A stretch of 64,000 nucleotides of DNA from UMGS172 sp964424555 (lineage in GTDB: Bacteria; Bacillota; Clostridia; Oscillospirales; Acutalibacteraceae). Positions within the stretch are counted from its first letter, which is position 1. The number at the start of each line of letters is the position of its first letter. The notes beneath the pieces were generated by a model that saw only the letters and a program-made list of their open reading frames with translations, had not been told where the DNA came from and did not search any database. Below are positions 8,140-17,164 of this stretch, in pieces. The translations under genes and the position numbers were made by a program. The DNA lies in NCBI GenBank assembly GCA_964424555.1, contig CAYRIX010000001.1:62001-126000 (forward strand), read 5' to 3'.

Positions 8140-9222
8140 TTACTTCCTTGCGAGGTATTTTCTCATATCAATGGCACACGCGGTTAAGATTATAAGACCC
8201 TTGATAATATAGAGCATATTTGCCGAGACCGAGAGGAAATTGAGGCCGACGAATATCAACTGCAGAAGGAAAACACCTGTAACTATACCGCTTATCTTGC
8301 CTGTTCCTCCAACAAACGATACTCCACCAATGACGCATGCCGCAATAGCATCGCCCTCGTAATTAAGACCCGTATTTGCCGAGCAGGAGGCGATTCTACC
8401 GCCCTCGATAAAGCCTGTGATGGCATACATTATGCCTGCCAGCATAAACACCAGCACAATGGTTCTGAACACGTTGACACCCGAGACATTGGCCGCCTCC
8501 TCGTTTGAACCGACCGCAAACATATTTTTGCCGAAGGTGGTTTTGTTCCACACAAACCACATAATGACCGTGAGCACGGCCGAATACAGCACATACCTCG
8601 GCACGGCAACACCGCCTATCCGAAACAAGGTTCCTCTGACAAAGTCGGTATAGCTCGGATCAAGTCCCGAAAGGGTCTGACCGTTATTGTTACCGATCAT
8701 AAGGTACATCAGCACTGCACCGAATACGATTAGCTGGGTCGATAGCGTCACGATAAACGGATGCAGCTTGAATTTGGCCACAAAGAAGCCGTTTATAAGA
8801 CCCACCACTGCGCCGACCGCCAGAACAGCCAGCAGTACAACTACCAACGGCAGTACAGGCAGGTCGGGAAACATCTTTTTAGGATAATCGGCCATCTGTA
8901 AAAGAGAAGCCGCTATACACGCCGTAAGACCGACTACTCGTCCTGCCGAAATATCGGTACCGCTGAGCACTATGGCTCCGCCCACACCCAAGGCTATCGG
9001 AAGTCTTGCCGCAGTCAAGGACACAATGTTAATTATTGATGACAGCGACAAAAACTCGGGCACCCGAACAGCTATAAATATAATCGCAATGGCGATGATT
9101 ATAAACATCGCATTGTTAAATATCATGTCAGATACAGCACGCCGTTTGTCCTTACCCGACAACCGTTTAAACTCGGCGAAGCGGCTCCAAAGTCCGCCAC
9201 CTGAAACTTTATTATCACCCAT
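8140..9222 (-). CDS. sugar ABC transporter permease (MglC/RbsC family)
   Basis: A 360-residue inner-membrane permease of the BPD_transp_2 family. It has about nine to ten hydrophobic helices after a charged cytoplasmic N-terminus of about 35 residues. The segment LSGTDISAGRVVGLTACIAA and the late SFVGGTGKISGI are family hallmarks. ATG 9222 has AAGGAGTG seven bases upstream. It follows the ATPase gene by 11 bp and precedes the 46-residue gene by 3 bp. With the cognate ATPase and binding protein it forms a galactose/methyl-galactoside- or ribose-type importer. The nearby GH4 gene favours a galactose-like substrate. Confidence 0.93.
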   Translation of the reverse strand: MGDNKVSGGGLWSRFAEFKRLSGKDKRRAVSDMIFNNAMFIIIAIAIIFIAVRVPEFLSLSSIINIVSLTAARLPIALGVGGAIVLSGTDISAGRVVGLTACIAASLLQMADYPKKMFPDLPVLPLVVVLLAVLAVGAVVGLINGFFVAKFKLHPFIVTLSTQLIVFGAVLMYLMIGNNNGQTLSGLDPSYTDFVRGTLFRIGGVAVPRYVLYSAVLTVIMWFVWNKTTFGKNMFAVGSNEEAANVSGVNVFRTIVLVFMLAGIMYAITGFIEGGRIASCSANTGLNYEGDAIAACVIGGVSFVGGTGKISGIVTGVFLLQLIFVGLNFLSVSANMLYIIKGLIILTACAIDMRKYLARK

Positions 9223-9233
9223 AAGGTCACTCC

Positions 9234-10751
9234 TTAAACATATTTGGTCGCCAATGTCATTATTTCCTCCTGAGAGGTATCGGCCACATTGACTTCACCT
9301 GCAAGACGTCCGCCCGACATAACCAGAATTCTATCCGAAACGCCCAAAAGCTCAGGCATCTCGGAGGAGACCATTATGACAGCCTTTCCCTTGGCCGCAA
9401 GCTCCAAAATAAGCTGGTATATCTCGTATTTCGCTCCGACATCTATACCTCTCGTCGGTTCATCCAGCAACAGTACATCAGGCTTGGTCAAAAGCCAACG
9501 TCCCAATATTACCTTTTGCTGATTACCGCCCGAAAGGCTTCGTATCTTGGTCTCCTGCGAGGGCGTTTTGACCCTTAAAGAGCGTATACAGTTTTCTGTG
9601 CTTTGTTTTGCTTTGCGCTTGCTGAACATCAGCCCCACCGTGTGCTTTTTCAGGCTTGAAATGACGGTGTTGTCACGGATATTCAGTATTCCGAAAATAC
9701 CTGTGGCACGGCGCTCCTCGGTAAGCAGCGCAAAGCCGTTTTTTATAGCTTCCTTTGGATTGCGGTTGCGAATGAACCGCCCGTTAAGAACGATGGTCCC
9801 GCTTTTTCGTGCCGACAGACCGAAAAGGTTTTCGAGCAGCTCGGTACGTCCCGAGCCGTCAAGTCCCGCAACTCCGACTATCTCGCCCTGCCGCACTTCA
9901 AACGATACACCCTGCAAGTGATTATACACACTTGATAAATCGTCGACAGTCAGCATGACATCGCCTATTTTATGCTCCTTGTGGGGATAGCGTTGGGTCA
10001 GCTCACGTCCAACCATAAGTCGGATTATCTCGTCCATCGTAAGCTCCTTAGCCGGCTTGGTTGCAACCCATGTGCCGTCACGCATGACCGTAACAAAATC
10101 CGAAATGCGCAATATCTCTTCCATTTTGTGTGAAATGTAGATTATACCGCAGCCACGTTTTTTCAGCATATTTATGATGCGAAACAGCACCTCGGCTTCA
10201 CGGTCATTCAGTGATGAGGTCGGCTCGTCAAACACTATAACCTTAGAGTTATATGAAACCGCCTTAGCAATCTCGACCATTTGTCTCTGAGAGACCGAAA
10301 GCGTGCTCATTTTTGCCTTTGGGTCAACGGTAATACCAAGGTCTTGAAATATTTTTTGGGTAGCTGTGTACATTTTTCTTTCACTGGTAAGCGGTATCAG
10401 CTTGGATACGTACGGGAAGCGTCCCAGCCACATATTATCCATAACGGTCAGCTTCAACGCTTGATTAAGCTCCTGATGTACCATGGCAACACCGTTTTCA
10501 AGTGCCTCCTTGGAATTTTTAAAGGAGACCTCCCTGCCCTCAAGCAGTATTTTACCGCCGTCCTTTTTGTAGACACCGAAAAGACATTTCATAAGCGTCG
10601 ACTTGCCTGCACCGTTTTCGCCCATAAGAGCATGGACGGTACCGCTGTCAACCGTCAGCGATACCCTGTCCAGCGCTCTGACACCCGGGAAATTTTTCTC
10701 TATCTCCACCATTTGAAGCAACGGTGGCTTCTTTTGGTTTTCTTTTGACAT
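9234..10751 (-). CDS. sugar ABC transporter ATP-binding protein (MglA/RbsA family, tandem ATPase)
   Basis: A 505-residue protein with two ABC domains. The first has Walker A GENGAGKST and signature LSVSQRQ, with Walker B VIVFDEPTSS. The second has a degenerate Walker A (GLDGSGRTE), signature LSGGNQQK and VLLLDEPTRG. This asymmetry is the norm for MglA, RbsA and AraG. ATG 10751 overlaps the region of the binding-protein stop codon, with GAGAAG as its ribosome site, so the two genes are translationally coupled. It energises import through the adjacent permease. Confidence 0.95.
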   Translation of the reverse strand: MSKENQKKPPLLQMVEIEKNFPGVRALDRVSLTVDSGTVHALMGENGAGKSTLMKCLFGVYKKDGGKILLEGREVSFKNSKEALENGVAMVHQELNQALKLTVMDNMWLGRFPYVSKLIPLTSERKMYTATQKIFQDLGITVDPKAKMSTLSVSQRQMVEIAKAVSYNSKVIVFDEPTSSLNDREAEVLFRIINMLKKRGCGIIYISHKMEEILRISDFVTVMRDGTWVATKPAKELTMDEIIRLMVGRELTQRYPHKEHKIGDVMLTVDDLSSVYNHLQGVSFEVRQGEIVGVAGLDGSGRTELLENLFGLSARKSGTIVLNGRFIRNRNPKEAIKNGFALLTEERRATGIFGILNIRDNTVISSLKKHTVGLMFSKRKAKQSTENCIRSLRVKTPSQETKIRSLSGGNQQKVILGRWLLTKPDVLLLDEPTRGIDVGAKYEIYQLILELAAKGKAVIMVSSEMPELLGVSDRILVMSGGRLAGEVNVADTSQEEIMTLATKYV

Positions 10752-10753
10752 AC

Positions 10754-11818
10754 TTACTTCTCACCCGTATATGCCGAATACGGAATGTTGGCACGCCAGC
10801 TTCCCACTATGGTATCAGCATCTATTCCATAAAGTGCCTCACGCTCGTTTCGGTAGTTGTCTATAATATTGCTGATAACCTTTGCCATGCCCTCGGCATC
10901 CTGCTTGATGGTACCTACCATAGAGCCGTTGGCAATAGCCGTCTGGGCTGCAGATGTCGCATCAACGCCAAAAACGGGTATAACCTTGCCGCCCTCTTTG
11001 TTATAGCCTGCTCCTTGCAATGCCGATACCGCACCCATGGCCATCTCATCATTATTGGCTATAACCAGCTCTACCATATTATTATTAGACTCACTGTACT
11101 TAGCTAAAATTGTGCCCATATAATTAGTTGCCGAGGCCGACGACCATAAGCCGTCCTGATCGACAAGGTACTTATTGGCATTTGCGGAATCATAGAATTG
11201 CAGAGCAGGCTTTCCTGCTTCACTCAGCACCTTGTTGGCGTCTTCGACGGCAAACTGAGTTCTCGCAATGGCCTCCATATTGCCCTCCTGACCCTTAAAC
11301 AGAACATAGCTTATCTTTCCGTCTTTATTAAGGTCAACTGAATCGTAGTTTTTAACAAGATATTCGCCTATCATCTGTCCCTGCATGTGTCCCGCCATTT
11401 CGTAATCGGTACCTACAAAAACGCATTTGTCGTAGGATTTTACAACCGATTCCTCGACCGAACGGTTGAAGAAGATAACAGGGATATTTGCAGCTCTTGC
11501 TTTGTCGATTATTGTGAGAGCGGCATCATTCGAGCCGGTGTCGACAACATTTACAACCAGCATTTGAGCTCCTTTGGAAATAGCAACATCAATCTGCTCG
11601 GTCTGTGATGACTGATTGCCGTTGGCATCGTAGTCGTTGAACTTGAGTCCGGCATCCTTGAGAGCCTTATCCAAAGCAGCTCTGACACCCGAAATATAGG
11701 TATCGCTGTAGGTGTAGTAAAACACCGATATTTCTCCGCCCTTGTCATCTTTCCGACGGCAGGCCGTCAAGGACAAGCCCAAACATACAGCCAATATCAG
11801 ACATAAAAGTTTCTTCAT
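10754..11818 (-). CDS. sugar-binding lipoprotein (MglB-like, periplasmic-binding-protein-4 family)
   Basis: A 354-residue substrate-binding protein. The signal peptide ends in LTAC (Cys20), so it is lipid-anchored outside the membrane. The mature part follows the galactose/ribose-binding fold, with early VFYYTYSDTYISGVRAALD, the hinge-side segment NIPVIFFNRSVEE, and the late VFGVDATSAAQTAIANG. GGGAG lies just upstream of ATG 11818. It is the first gene of the transporter operon and sits 139 bp past the GH4 gene, beyond a strong terminator, so it probably has its own promoter or depends on read-through. Extended spacing of aromatic residues resembles MglB more than RbsB. Confidence 0.92.
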   Translation of the reverse strand: MKKLLCLILAVCLGLSLTACRRKDDKGGEISVFYYTYSDTYISGVRAALDKALKDAGLKFNDYDANGNQSSQTEQIDVAISKGAQMLVVNVVDTGSNDAALTIIDKARAANIPVIFFNRSVEESVVKSYDKCVFVGTDYEMAGHMQGQMIGEYLVKNYDSVDLNKDGKISYVLFKGQEGNMEAIARTQFAVEDANKVLSEAGKPALQFYDSANANKYLVDQDGLWSSASATNYMGTILAKYSESNNNMVELVIANNDEMAMGAVSALQGAGYNKEGGKVIPVFGVDATSAAQTAIANGSMVGTIKQDAEGMAKVISNIIDNYRNEREALYGIDADTIVGSWRANIPYSAYTGEK

Positions 11819-11903
11819 AATATTTTCTCCCTTGATAAATTTTTGGTTGTCAAGGTTATTATGTGCCGTTTTGCCGAATTATAAATCATAAAATAAAAAT
11901 AAA

Positions 11904-11940
11904 CAAAAAAACCGAGACGCAGTTCAGTTGCATCTCGGTC
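11904..11940 (-). terminator. strong Rho-independent terminator after the GH4 gene
   Basis: On the minus strand ACCGAGATGCA pairs with TGCGTCTCGGT (11 bp, one G-U, 7-nt loop; 11939-11911), followed by TTTTTTTG. It separates the GH4 gene from the ABC operon and may set the ratio of enzyme to transporter. Confidence 0.9.
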
Positions 11941-11957
11941 CGAAAACATTTATTGAG

Positions 11958-13280
11958 TTATTTATAATCTCCTAGGTAATCCTTGTTTACCTCAAAAAGC
12001 TCGTCACACATCTGACGTATCTCCTCAAGCGAACAGACCGCCGAGGATAACGGGTCAAGATAAACCGCCTGATATACCATATCCTTGTTCTTGGTCATTG
12101 CAGCCTCTACCACCATACTCTCGATCTGTGCAGTGGTGCTGATAAAGGTTGCGAGATGCGGCGGCAGAGCTTCAGCAACGGTCGGTCTAAAGCCCATACG
12201 GTCGACCACGACAGGGACCTCAACACAGACATCCTTGGGCAAATTGGGAATCGAACCGTGGTTCAGTACATTGCCGTTGAAGATAAACGGCTTACCGTCA
12301 CCTAAGCGCGCGTTGAATATCTCACCTGCGTACTCATTACTCTTTTCCTTATCAAACGGATTTTCAAGCCATTCCTCATACTGCTTGATCCCGTCAGCCT
12401 TACGCTTTAAGCGAAGGTCTAAAGAGAAACGGTGAAGTCCGGGGTTCCAGTTGGTACCGTGGGTACAGTATTTCTCAATAAGGTCGGGACGTTTTCTGAA
12501 CCACTGATTATACTCAGAGGCATGTCCGCTTGATTCGGTCACATAGTAGCCCAACTTCAGGAACATCTCGTTTCTGACCTGTTCTTTATTGTAGATATCC
12601 TCGTTTTCTGTTATAAGCTTACGAAGTCTGGGGTAAAGATCCTCACCGTTGTGCTCAAGGCGTGTGTAAAATGAAATATGGTTAATACCCTCGCAGGTGT
12701 AATCGATTTCTTCACAAGGAATATCAAGCCATCCGGCCAGCATGCGGATAGTACCCTGAACGCTGTGGCAAAGACCCATCACCTCAACATTTGTGTACCT
12801 ATGCATGGCATTACACAGCATCGGCATTGGGTTGGTATAATTAAGCATGACCGCTTTGGGGCAATATTTCTCTATATCCTTGCATATATCCAGCATCAAA
12901 GGAATATTACGGAGCGCACGGAAAATACCTGCCACGTTGCGTGTATCACCGACATTGACATCAATGCCATATTTCTTCGGTATTTCAATTTCGTGGCGCC
13001 AAATATCAACATCACCGTTGAAAACGGTGCAAAGCACACCGTCGGCATCCTTCAAAGCTTCGGCACGGTCCATAGTGGCTACAACAACGCACTCGGGACA
13101 TCCCATCTCGTTGACGATTCGGTCAACAACCCTTTTAATCATTTTTAGGTTTTCCTCATTTGTATCCATAAGTCGGATCTCACAAGGGCGGAATGCGTCA
13201 AAATGCAACAGATCCTTGACGCAGGTCGAGGTAAACTGCAAACTGCCTGCACCGATAAAAGCAAATCTTTTCATTTTCAT
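11958..13280 (-). CDS. glycoside hydrolase family 4 enzyme (MelA-type alpha-galactosidase / alpha-glycosidase)
   Basis: A 440-residue NAD+- and Mn2+-dependent cytosolic glycosidase of GH4. It opens with the NAD-binding loop FIGAGSLQFT. The metal-binding motif GLCHSVQG is the Cys-His-Ser form used by MelA alpha-galactosidases and alpha-galacturonidases; phospho-glucosidases carry other residues there. MLNYTNPM and GINHISFY also match. ATG 13280 has AAAGGGG upstream. It is divergent from an AraC gene and upstream of a MglBAC-type importer, which fits uptake and hydrolysis of unphosphorylated alpha-galactosides. Alpha-galacturonides or alpha-glucosides remain possible. Confidence 0.9.
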   Translation of the reverse strand: MKMKRFAFIGAGSLQFTSTCVKDLLHFDAFRPCEIRLMDTNEENLKMIKRVVDRIVNEMGCPECVVVATMDRAEALKDADGVLCTVFNGDVDIWRHEIEIPKKYGIDVNVGDTRNVAGIFRALRNIPLMLDICKDIEKYCPKAVMLNYTNPMPMLCNAMHRYTNVEVMGLCHSVQGTIRMLAGWLDIPCEEIDYTCEGINHISFYTRLEHNGEDLYPRLRKLITENEDIYNKEQVRNEMFLKLGYYVTESSGHASEYNQWFRKRPDLIEKYCTHGTNWNPGLHRFSLDLRLKRKADGIKQYEEWLENPFDKEKSNEYAGEIFNARLGDGKPFIFNGNVLNHGSIPNLPKDVCVEVPVVVDRMGFRPTVAEALPPHLATFISTTAQIESMVVEAAMTKNKDMVYQAVYLDPLSSAVCSLEEIRQMCDELFEVNKDYLGDYK

Positions 13281-13433
13281 GTTCCCCTTTCAAGGCTGTG
13301 TTTTATGACGTTAGCATACCACCTTTACTGTGAATTTGAAATGGTCATAACGGTCAAAAATATGGACAAAACGGCTAAATGTGTTGAATTTTTGAAAAAG
13401 GTATGTTAACATTATATTGAAAGGGGTGTCGGC

Positions 13434-14288
13434 ATGATTTCGGTTTTTGACGGACGTTACAAAGACCTTACCAACTTCACATCGGATGAATACCTGCACA
13501 TAAACAGTTGTGGTGTGAGCTATATGACCTACAACGGCAAGCCCCGCACAACACAGTTTTACCGCCCCGACGGGCGTGTTGACTATCATTTTCTGCTTGT
13601 GACCGATGGCTCCTTAATCGCAGTGATAGACGGCAAGGAGTATTTGCTTAAGGTCGGCGACGCACTGTTTTACAAGCCGAAGGTTGCTCAGCGCTATACC
13701 GTGTCGGTTGATGAGCAACAGCCGTATGAAAAGCATCTGTATGTTCATTTTTGCGGAACGGCCTCCGAGGAGATAACAGCCAAGGCAGGCTTTGACTGCT
13801 CCTGTCCCATCTTCAATACCTCGGGCGAGACCCGACGTATTTTTGAAAGCATGATACGCAATGTCACATCAGGTGACGAAATAGCAGCCTGCGGAAATCT
13901 TCTGAGGCTCATTTCCATTTTATCGTCAAGAGGTCGGCTCCCTCAGAGCGAAAATGTGCGTATGATATTTGCCGAGGCCGAGTATATCGGCTCGCATTAC
14001 AGTGAGGAGCTCGACCTTAATGCATGTGCCAAGCGTTGCAAGCTGAGCCGAAGTCGGTTTACTCATCTTTTCACCGAAACGCTGGGCACGTCACCCTATC
14101 GCTATCAGCAGTCTATAAGACTTGAGCAGGCCTGTGAGCTTTTGCGCTTTTCCTCACTGTCAATAGGTGAGGTTGCAGAGAGCGTCGGCTTTGAGGATGC
14201 TCTTTACTTCAGCCGACTTTTTAAAAAGCGTATAGGCTGTGCTCCATCGGAATATCATAAACTAAAAAACACCGACCGCACCCGTTAA
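13434..14288 (+). CDS. AraC family transcriptional regulator
   Basis: A 284-residue regulator with an N-terminal cupin sensor (VDYHFLLVTDGSLIAVIDGK, then DALFYKPKVAQRYT) and two C-terminal helix-turn-helix motifs over about residues 175-278 (CKLSRSRFTHLFTETLG, IGEVAESVGFEDALYFSRLF). AAAGGGGTG precedes the ATG at 13434. It is divergent from the GH4 gene across a 153-bp gap, so the GH4 gene and perhaps the sugar ABC operon are its likely targets. Its last 4 bp overlap the end of the convergent AraC gene, and a terminator hairpin lies within the coding ends of both. Confidence 0.92.
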   Translation: MISVFDGRYKDLTNFTSDEYLHINSCGVSYMTYNGKPRTTQFYRPDGRVDYHFLLVTDGSLIAVIDGKEYLLKVGDALFYKPKVAQRYTVSVDEQQPYEKHLYVHFCGTASEEITAKAGFDCSCPIFNTSGETRRIFESMIRNVTSGDEIAACGNLLRLISILSSRGRLPQSENVRMIFAEAEYIGSHYSEELDLNACAKRCKLSRSRFTHLFTETLGTSPYRYQQSIRLEQACELLRFSSLSIGEVAESVGFEDALYFSRLFKKRIGCAPSEYHKLKNTDRTR

Positions 14289-14305
14289 GGGACACGGTTG
14301 GTGTT
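14268..14305. terminator. bidirectional terminator embedded in two convergent coding ends
   Basis: AACACCGACCG (14268-14278) pairs with CGGTTGGTGTT (14295-14305), with one G-U pair. A-rich sequence before it and TTTCTT after it supply U-runs on both strands. It spans the last codons of both AraC genes, whose stop codons lie inside the loop region. Confidence 0.75.
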
Positions 14306-15031
14306 TCTTGACTTATACCTGCTATAGGCCTTCCAGAAGCCGCTGTAGGAGCGATAGCCGACGTATTCGGCTATTTCAGCCAAGGTCAGCTTACCTTCTT
14401 TTATAAGCTGCTCGGCGGTGCTCATCCTTACTGCGGTGAGCGCCTTTTTAAAATTACAGCCCATACATTTCACAACCAGACGCTCGGTCTGCTTTTCGGA
14501 AAGGTGAAGCTCTTTTGCAAGGCTTGACAGCGTGATATCGGCACTGTAATTATTGGAGAAAAACTCGCCTATTATAAAAGAACTGTTTTCAACCTCGCGC
14601 GCCGCGATTTTGGCCTCGGGGTAAAGTTCGACACACAAAAAGGAGAGCAGCATTGAGATACTTGTGTAATCATCACTGTCTTTAAGCACCACGATCTCCT
14701 GAAACAAAAGCTTTAGCATCTCGGGTGGGACCGAGCATATCTTCACATCAAAAACCGGTTCTGATATCTGAAACGCCGTGTGCAGGACATCGCCCTTATG
14801 AGAGACGCACTCATGCACATATCCCGCAGGTATCGCTATAACACTGCCGCTTTTCACCTCACAGACCCGACCGTTGATATAAAAGCTTACACTGCCGTTT
14901 AACACAACGTGAAGCTCAGTATAGCTGTGCTTGTGCATATGTGCACCCGAAACGCCCAAGTTGTAAAAGCCGTTTTGCAGAAAAACAGTGGTCATTCGGT
15001 TGCCGAGGTTAACGCTCAATTCGTAATTCAT
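14285..15031 (-). CDS. AraC family transcriptional regulator
   Basis: A 248-residue regulator: cupin half (HMHKHSYTELHVVLNGSV, then VIAIPAGYVHECVSHKG) and a C-terminal double helix-turn-helix (LHLSEKQTERLVVKCMG, LAEIAEYVGYRSYSGFWKAY). I favour ATG 15031, preceded by AGGTGTGGGG, over the upstream ATG 15082, which lacks a site and sits against the divergent promoter at 15090-15118. It is divergent from the sialidase-like/aldolase/GH16 operon and is its probable regulator. The 4-bp tail overlap with the other AraC gene is unusual but well supported on both sides. Confidence 0.88.
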   Translation of the reverse strand: MNYELSVNLGNRMTTVFLQNGFYNLGVSGAHMHKHSYTELHVVLNGSVSFYINGRVCEVKSGSVIAIPAGYVHECVSHKGDVLHTAFQISEPVFDVKICSVPPEMLKLLFQEIVVLKDSDDYTSISMLLSFLCVELYPEAKIAAREVENSSFIIGEFFSNNYSADITLSSLAKELHLSEKQTERLVVKCMGCNFKKALTAVRMSTAEQLIKEGKLTLAEIAEYVGYRSYSGFWKAYSRYKSRNTNRVP

Positions 15032-15089
15032 CCCCACACCTACATTTCCAAAATAGACACCGAAAATCGCACATTGTCTCATACGGTTA

Positions 15090-15118
15090 TTGAACCGGGA
15101 GGCTTATTGTGCTACAAT
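15090..15118 (+). promoter_or_regulatory. sigma-A-type promoter of the sialidase-like operon
   Basis: TTGAAC (15090-15095), a 17-bp spacer, then TACAAT (15113-15118). It lies 43 bp before the first start codon and next to the divergent AraC gene. Confidence 0.75.
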
Positions 15119-15161
15119 GCTAATATACACTAATTAAATTCAACAGTCAAGGTGATGCTAC

Positions 15162-16265
15162 ATGAAAATTCAAAAGATAGACCAACCCAAGGTTATTATG
15201 AGCAATCCCGACAGTCAGCATAACTACTTTGCGTGGCCGACCGTATCCCGACTGCAAAACGGCAAGATAGCCGTTGTGGCATCGGGCTTCAGGCTGAAAC
15301 ACGTGTGTCCGTTTGGTAAAGCCGTTATTTCTTATTCGGAAAACGAGGGTGAGACCTATACCGCACCTGCACCGATAATTGATACCGTGCTGGATGACCG
15401 CGATGCGGGTATTTTAGCCTTCGGTGACAGCGGTGTTTTGGTGACATCGTTTAATAATACGGTCGAGTTTCAAAGAAGTCAGGCGGGGCTTGAAAAATAC
15501 GGCGGCGATGCCAATGGCTACAAGGAGGCATACCTCAGCGGCGTTGACAGGACATTGGAAGAAAAATATCTCGGTGCAGTGTTTAAAGTCAGTAACGACT
15601 GCGGTGTGACCTTTGGTGAAATACATAAAAGCCCCGTAACCTCACCGCACGGTCCGTTGGTCACGCGTGAGGGCAAAATAATATGGATAGGCACCAACTT
15701 CTCAGACCGCGACAAGGGCGTTGAGGCTCACGAAATAAAGCCCGACGGCAGTACGGAATATATCGGCTCTATCCCCAACAGTGTATTTGATGACAAATGG
15801 GTAATGTCCTGCGAGCCGTATGCCATAGAGCTCAAAGACGGAACGCTGTTATGCCAGATACGCGTGGGCCGTTACGGTGCTGATATGGTATTGACGACCT
15901 ATCAGTCAATATCGACCGACGGCGGCAAAACATGGTCGGAGCCTGTTCGTTTACTTTCCAAAAACGGCGGTGCTACTGCACACATTATCAAGCATTCCTC
16001 GGGAGTACTTATCAGTGCTTACGAAAAGCGGCGTGACCCCGATGATGAGGCATCGCCGTACGGCATTAAAATAATGTTTAGCTTTGACAACGGCAAGACC
16101 TGGGACACCGATAATTGGCTGTATGAAACAACGGTCAGCACCGACCTTGGTTATCCTGCAACCGTTGAGTTGAAGGACGGCAGCTTGCTGACAGTGTTTT
16201 ATGCTCACGAAACCGAGGATAGTCCTGCGGTTATTATGCAACAGAAATGGAGATTGGAAAAATGA
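15162..16265 (+). CDS. BNR-repeat exo-alpha-sialidase-like protein, without signal peptide
   Basis: A 367-residue six-bladed propeller protein of the sialidase superfamily. Asp-box repeats are visible as SENEGETY (about residues 60-67), STDGGKTW (about 251-258) and SFDNGKTW (about 307-314). Arginines in GFRLKH, DDRDAG and IRVGRYGADM could supply the carboxylate-binding triad. No signal peptide is present, so the protein should be cytosolic, unlike most secreted sialidases. It is followed by a 4-bp ATGA overlap with an aldolase of the N-acetylneuraminate lyase family, which suggests sialic acid or a related keto acid as substrate. Family hydrolases of other specificity are possible. Confidence 0.8.
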   Translation: MKIQKIDQPKVIMSNPDSQHNYFAWPTVSRLQNGKIAVVASGFRLKHVCPFGKAVISYSENEGETYTAPAPIIDTVLDDRDAGILAFGDSGVLVTSFNNTVEFQRSQAGLEKYGGDANGYKEAYLSGVDRTLEEKYLGAVFKVSNDCGVTFGEIHKSPVTSPHGPLVTREGKIIWIGTNFSDRDKGVEAHEIKPDGSTEYIGSIPNSVFDDKWVMSCEPYAIELKDGTLLCQIRVGRYGADMVLTTYQSISTDGGKTWSEPVRLLSKNGGATAHIIKHSSGVLISAYEKRRDPDDEASPYGIKIMFSFDNGKTWDTDNWLYETTVSTDLGYPATVELKDGSLLTVFYAHETEDSPAVIMQQKWRLEK

Positions 16266-17164
16266 TTAAGAAATTTGAAGGAATCTTACCCGCACTCGTA
16301 ACACCCCTTGCAGAGGACAATGTGACCGTTAAAAAGAACGCGGTCAAAAGTCTGGTCGATATGCATCTCAGTCAAGGTGCCGAAGGCTTTTACATAATCG
16401 GCGGCACGGGTGAAAGCATAGTGCTCAGCCGTGAACAGCGTGAGGCAATGTGCGAATACTGCGTTGAGGCGGTCGGCGGACGTAAGCCTATCATCAACCA
16501 CATCGCCGCCGTCAATATGCCCGAGACGATAGAGCTTGCCAAGCATGCCGAAAAATCGGGCTGTGACGCTATCGCGGCCATTCCTCCCGTGTTCTTTAAA
16601 TACTCTGAGGACGACCTTTTCAACTATTACAAAAAAATAGCCGACAGCGTGTCCATTCCTGTAATGATATACTATCACCCCGCAGCTCAAAGCAGTATGA
16701 CAGCCGATCTGATAGCAAGAATATATGAGATAGACAACGTTACGGGCGTTAAGTGGAGTTCCAACAACTTCTTTGAGCTGATGAAGCTTAAAGATAAGAC
16801 CCACGGTGAAATGAACATCATCAATGGCCCCGACGAGCTGTTGGTCTCAGGTCTTGCGGCAGGTGCCGACGCAGGTATCGGCTCGACCTATAACTTGATG
16901 TTGCCTGAGTTTGTGAATATCTACAACTGCTTTAAAAACGGCAATATGGCTGAGGCTCTTAATACTCAGATCAAGGTCAACCGCGTTATTGAGCTGCTTT
17001 TGAAAAATATGCTCATCCCCTCGGTCAAATACTCGGTTGGTCTTATGGGAATAGATGTAGGCAATGCCACCTTCCCCATGAAGCAAATGAATGCCGGAAG
17101 CTTTAAGGAATTTGAACAAGAGCTCTCAAAGCTTGGTTGGCAGCCTGACGGCAGGGTTCTGTAA
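16262..17164 (+). CDS. DHDPS/N-acetylneuraminate lyase family aldolase
   Basis: A 300-residue class I aldolase with a TIM barrel. GGTGES lies at about residues 42-47, catalytic Tyr137 in YYHPA, and the Schiff-base Lys164 in GVKWSS; the positions match those of N-acetylneuraminate lyase (Tyr137 and Lys165 in the E. coli enzyme). I chose ATG 16262, with GGAG nine bases upstream and an ATGA overlap with the preceding stop, over ATG 16247. With the sialidase-like gene it would cleave sialic acid to pyruvate and N-acetylmannosamine. The residues after the lysine differ from classical NanA, so a 2-keto-3-deoxy sugar acid is a real alternative. Confidence 0.82.
   Translation: MIKKFEGILPALVTPLAEDNVTVKKNAVKSLVDMHLSQGAEGFYIIGGTGESIVLSREQREAMCEYCVEAVGGRKPIINHIAAVNMPETIELAKHAEKSGCDAIAAIPPVFFKYSEDDLFNYYKKIADSVSIPVMIYYHPAAQSSMTADLIARIYEIDNVTGVKWSSNNFFELMKLKDKTHGEMNIINGPDELLVSGLAAGADAGIGSTYNLMLPEFVNIYNCFKNGNMAEALNTQIKVNRVIELLLKNMLIPSVKYSVGLMGIDVGNATFPMKQMNAGSFKEFEQELSKLGWQPDGRVL

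Noticed and set aside
11958..13280. Lactate/malate dehydrogenase for the GH4 gene
   Set aside because: The fold is related, but GLCHSVQG and MLNYTNPM are GH4 signatures.
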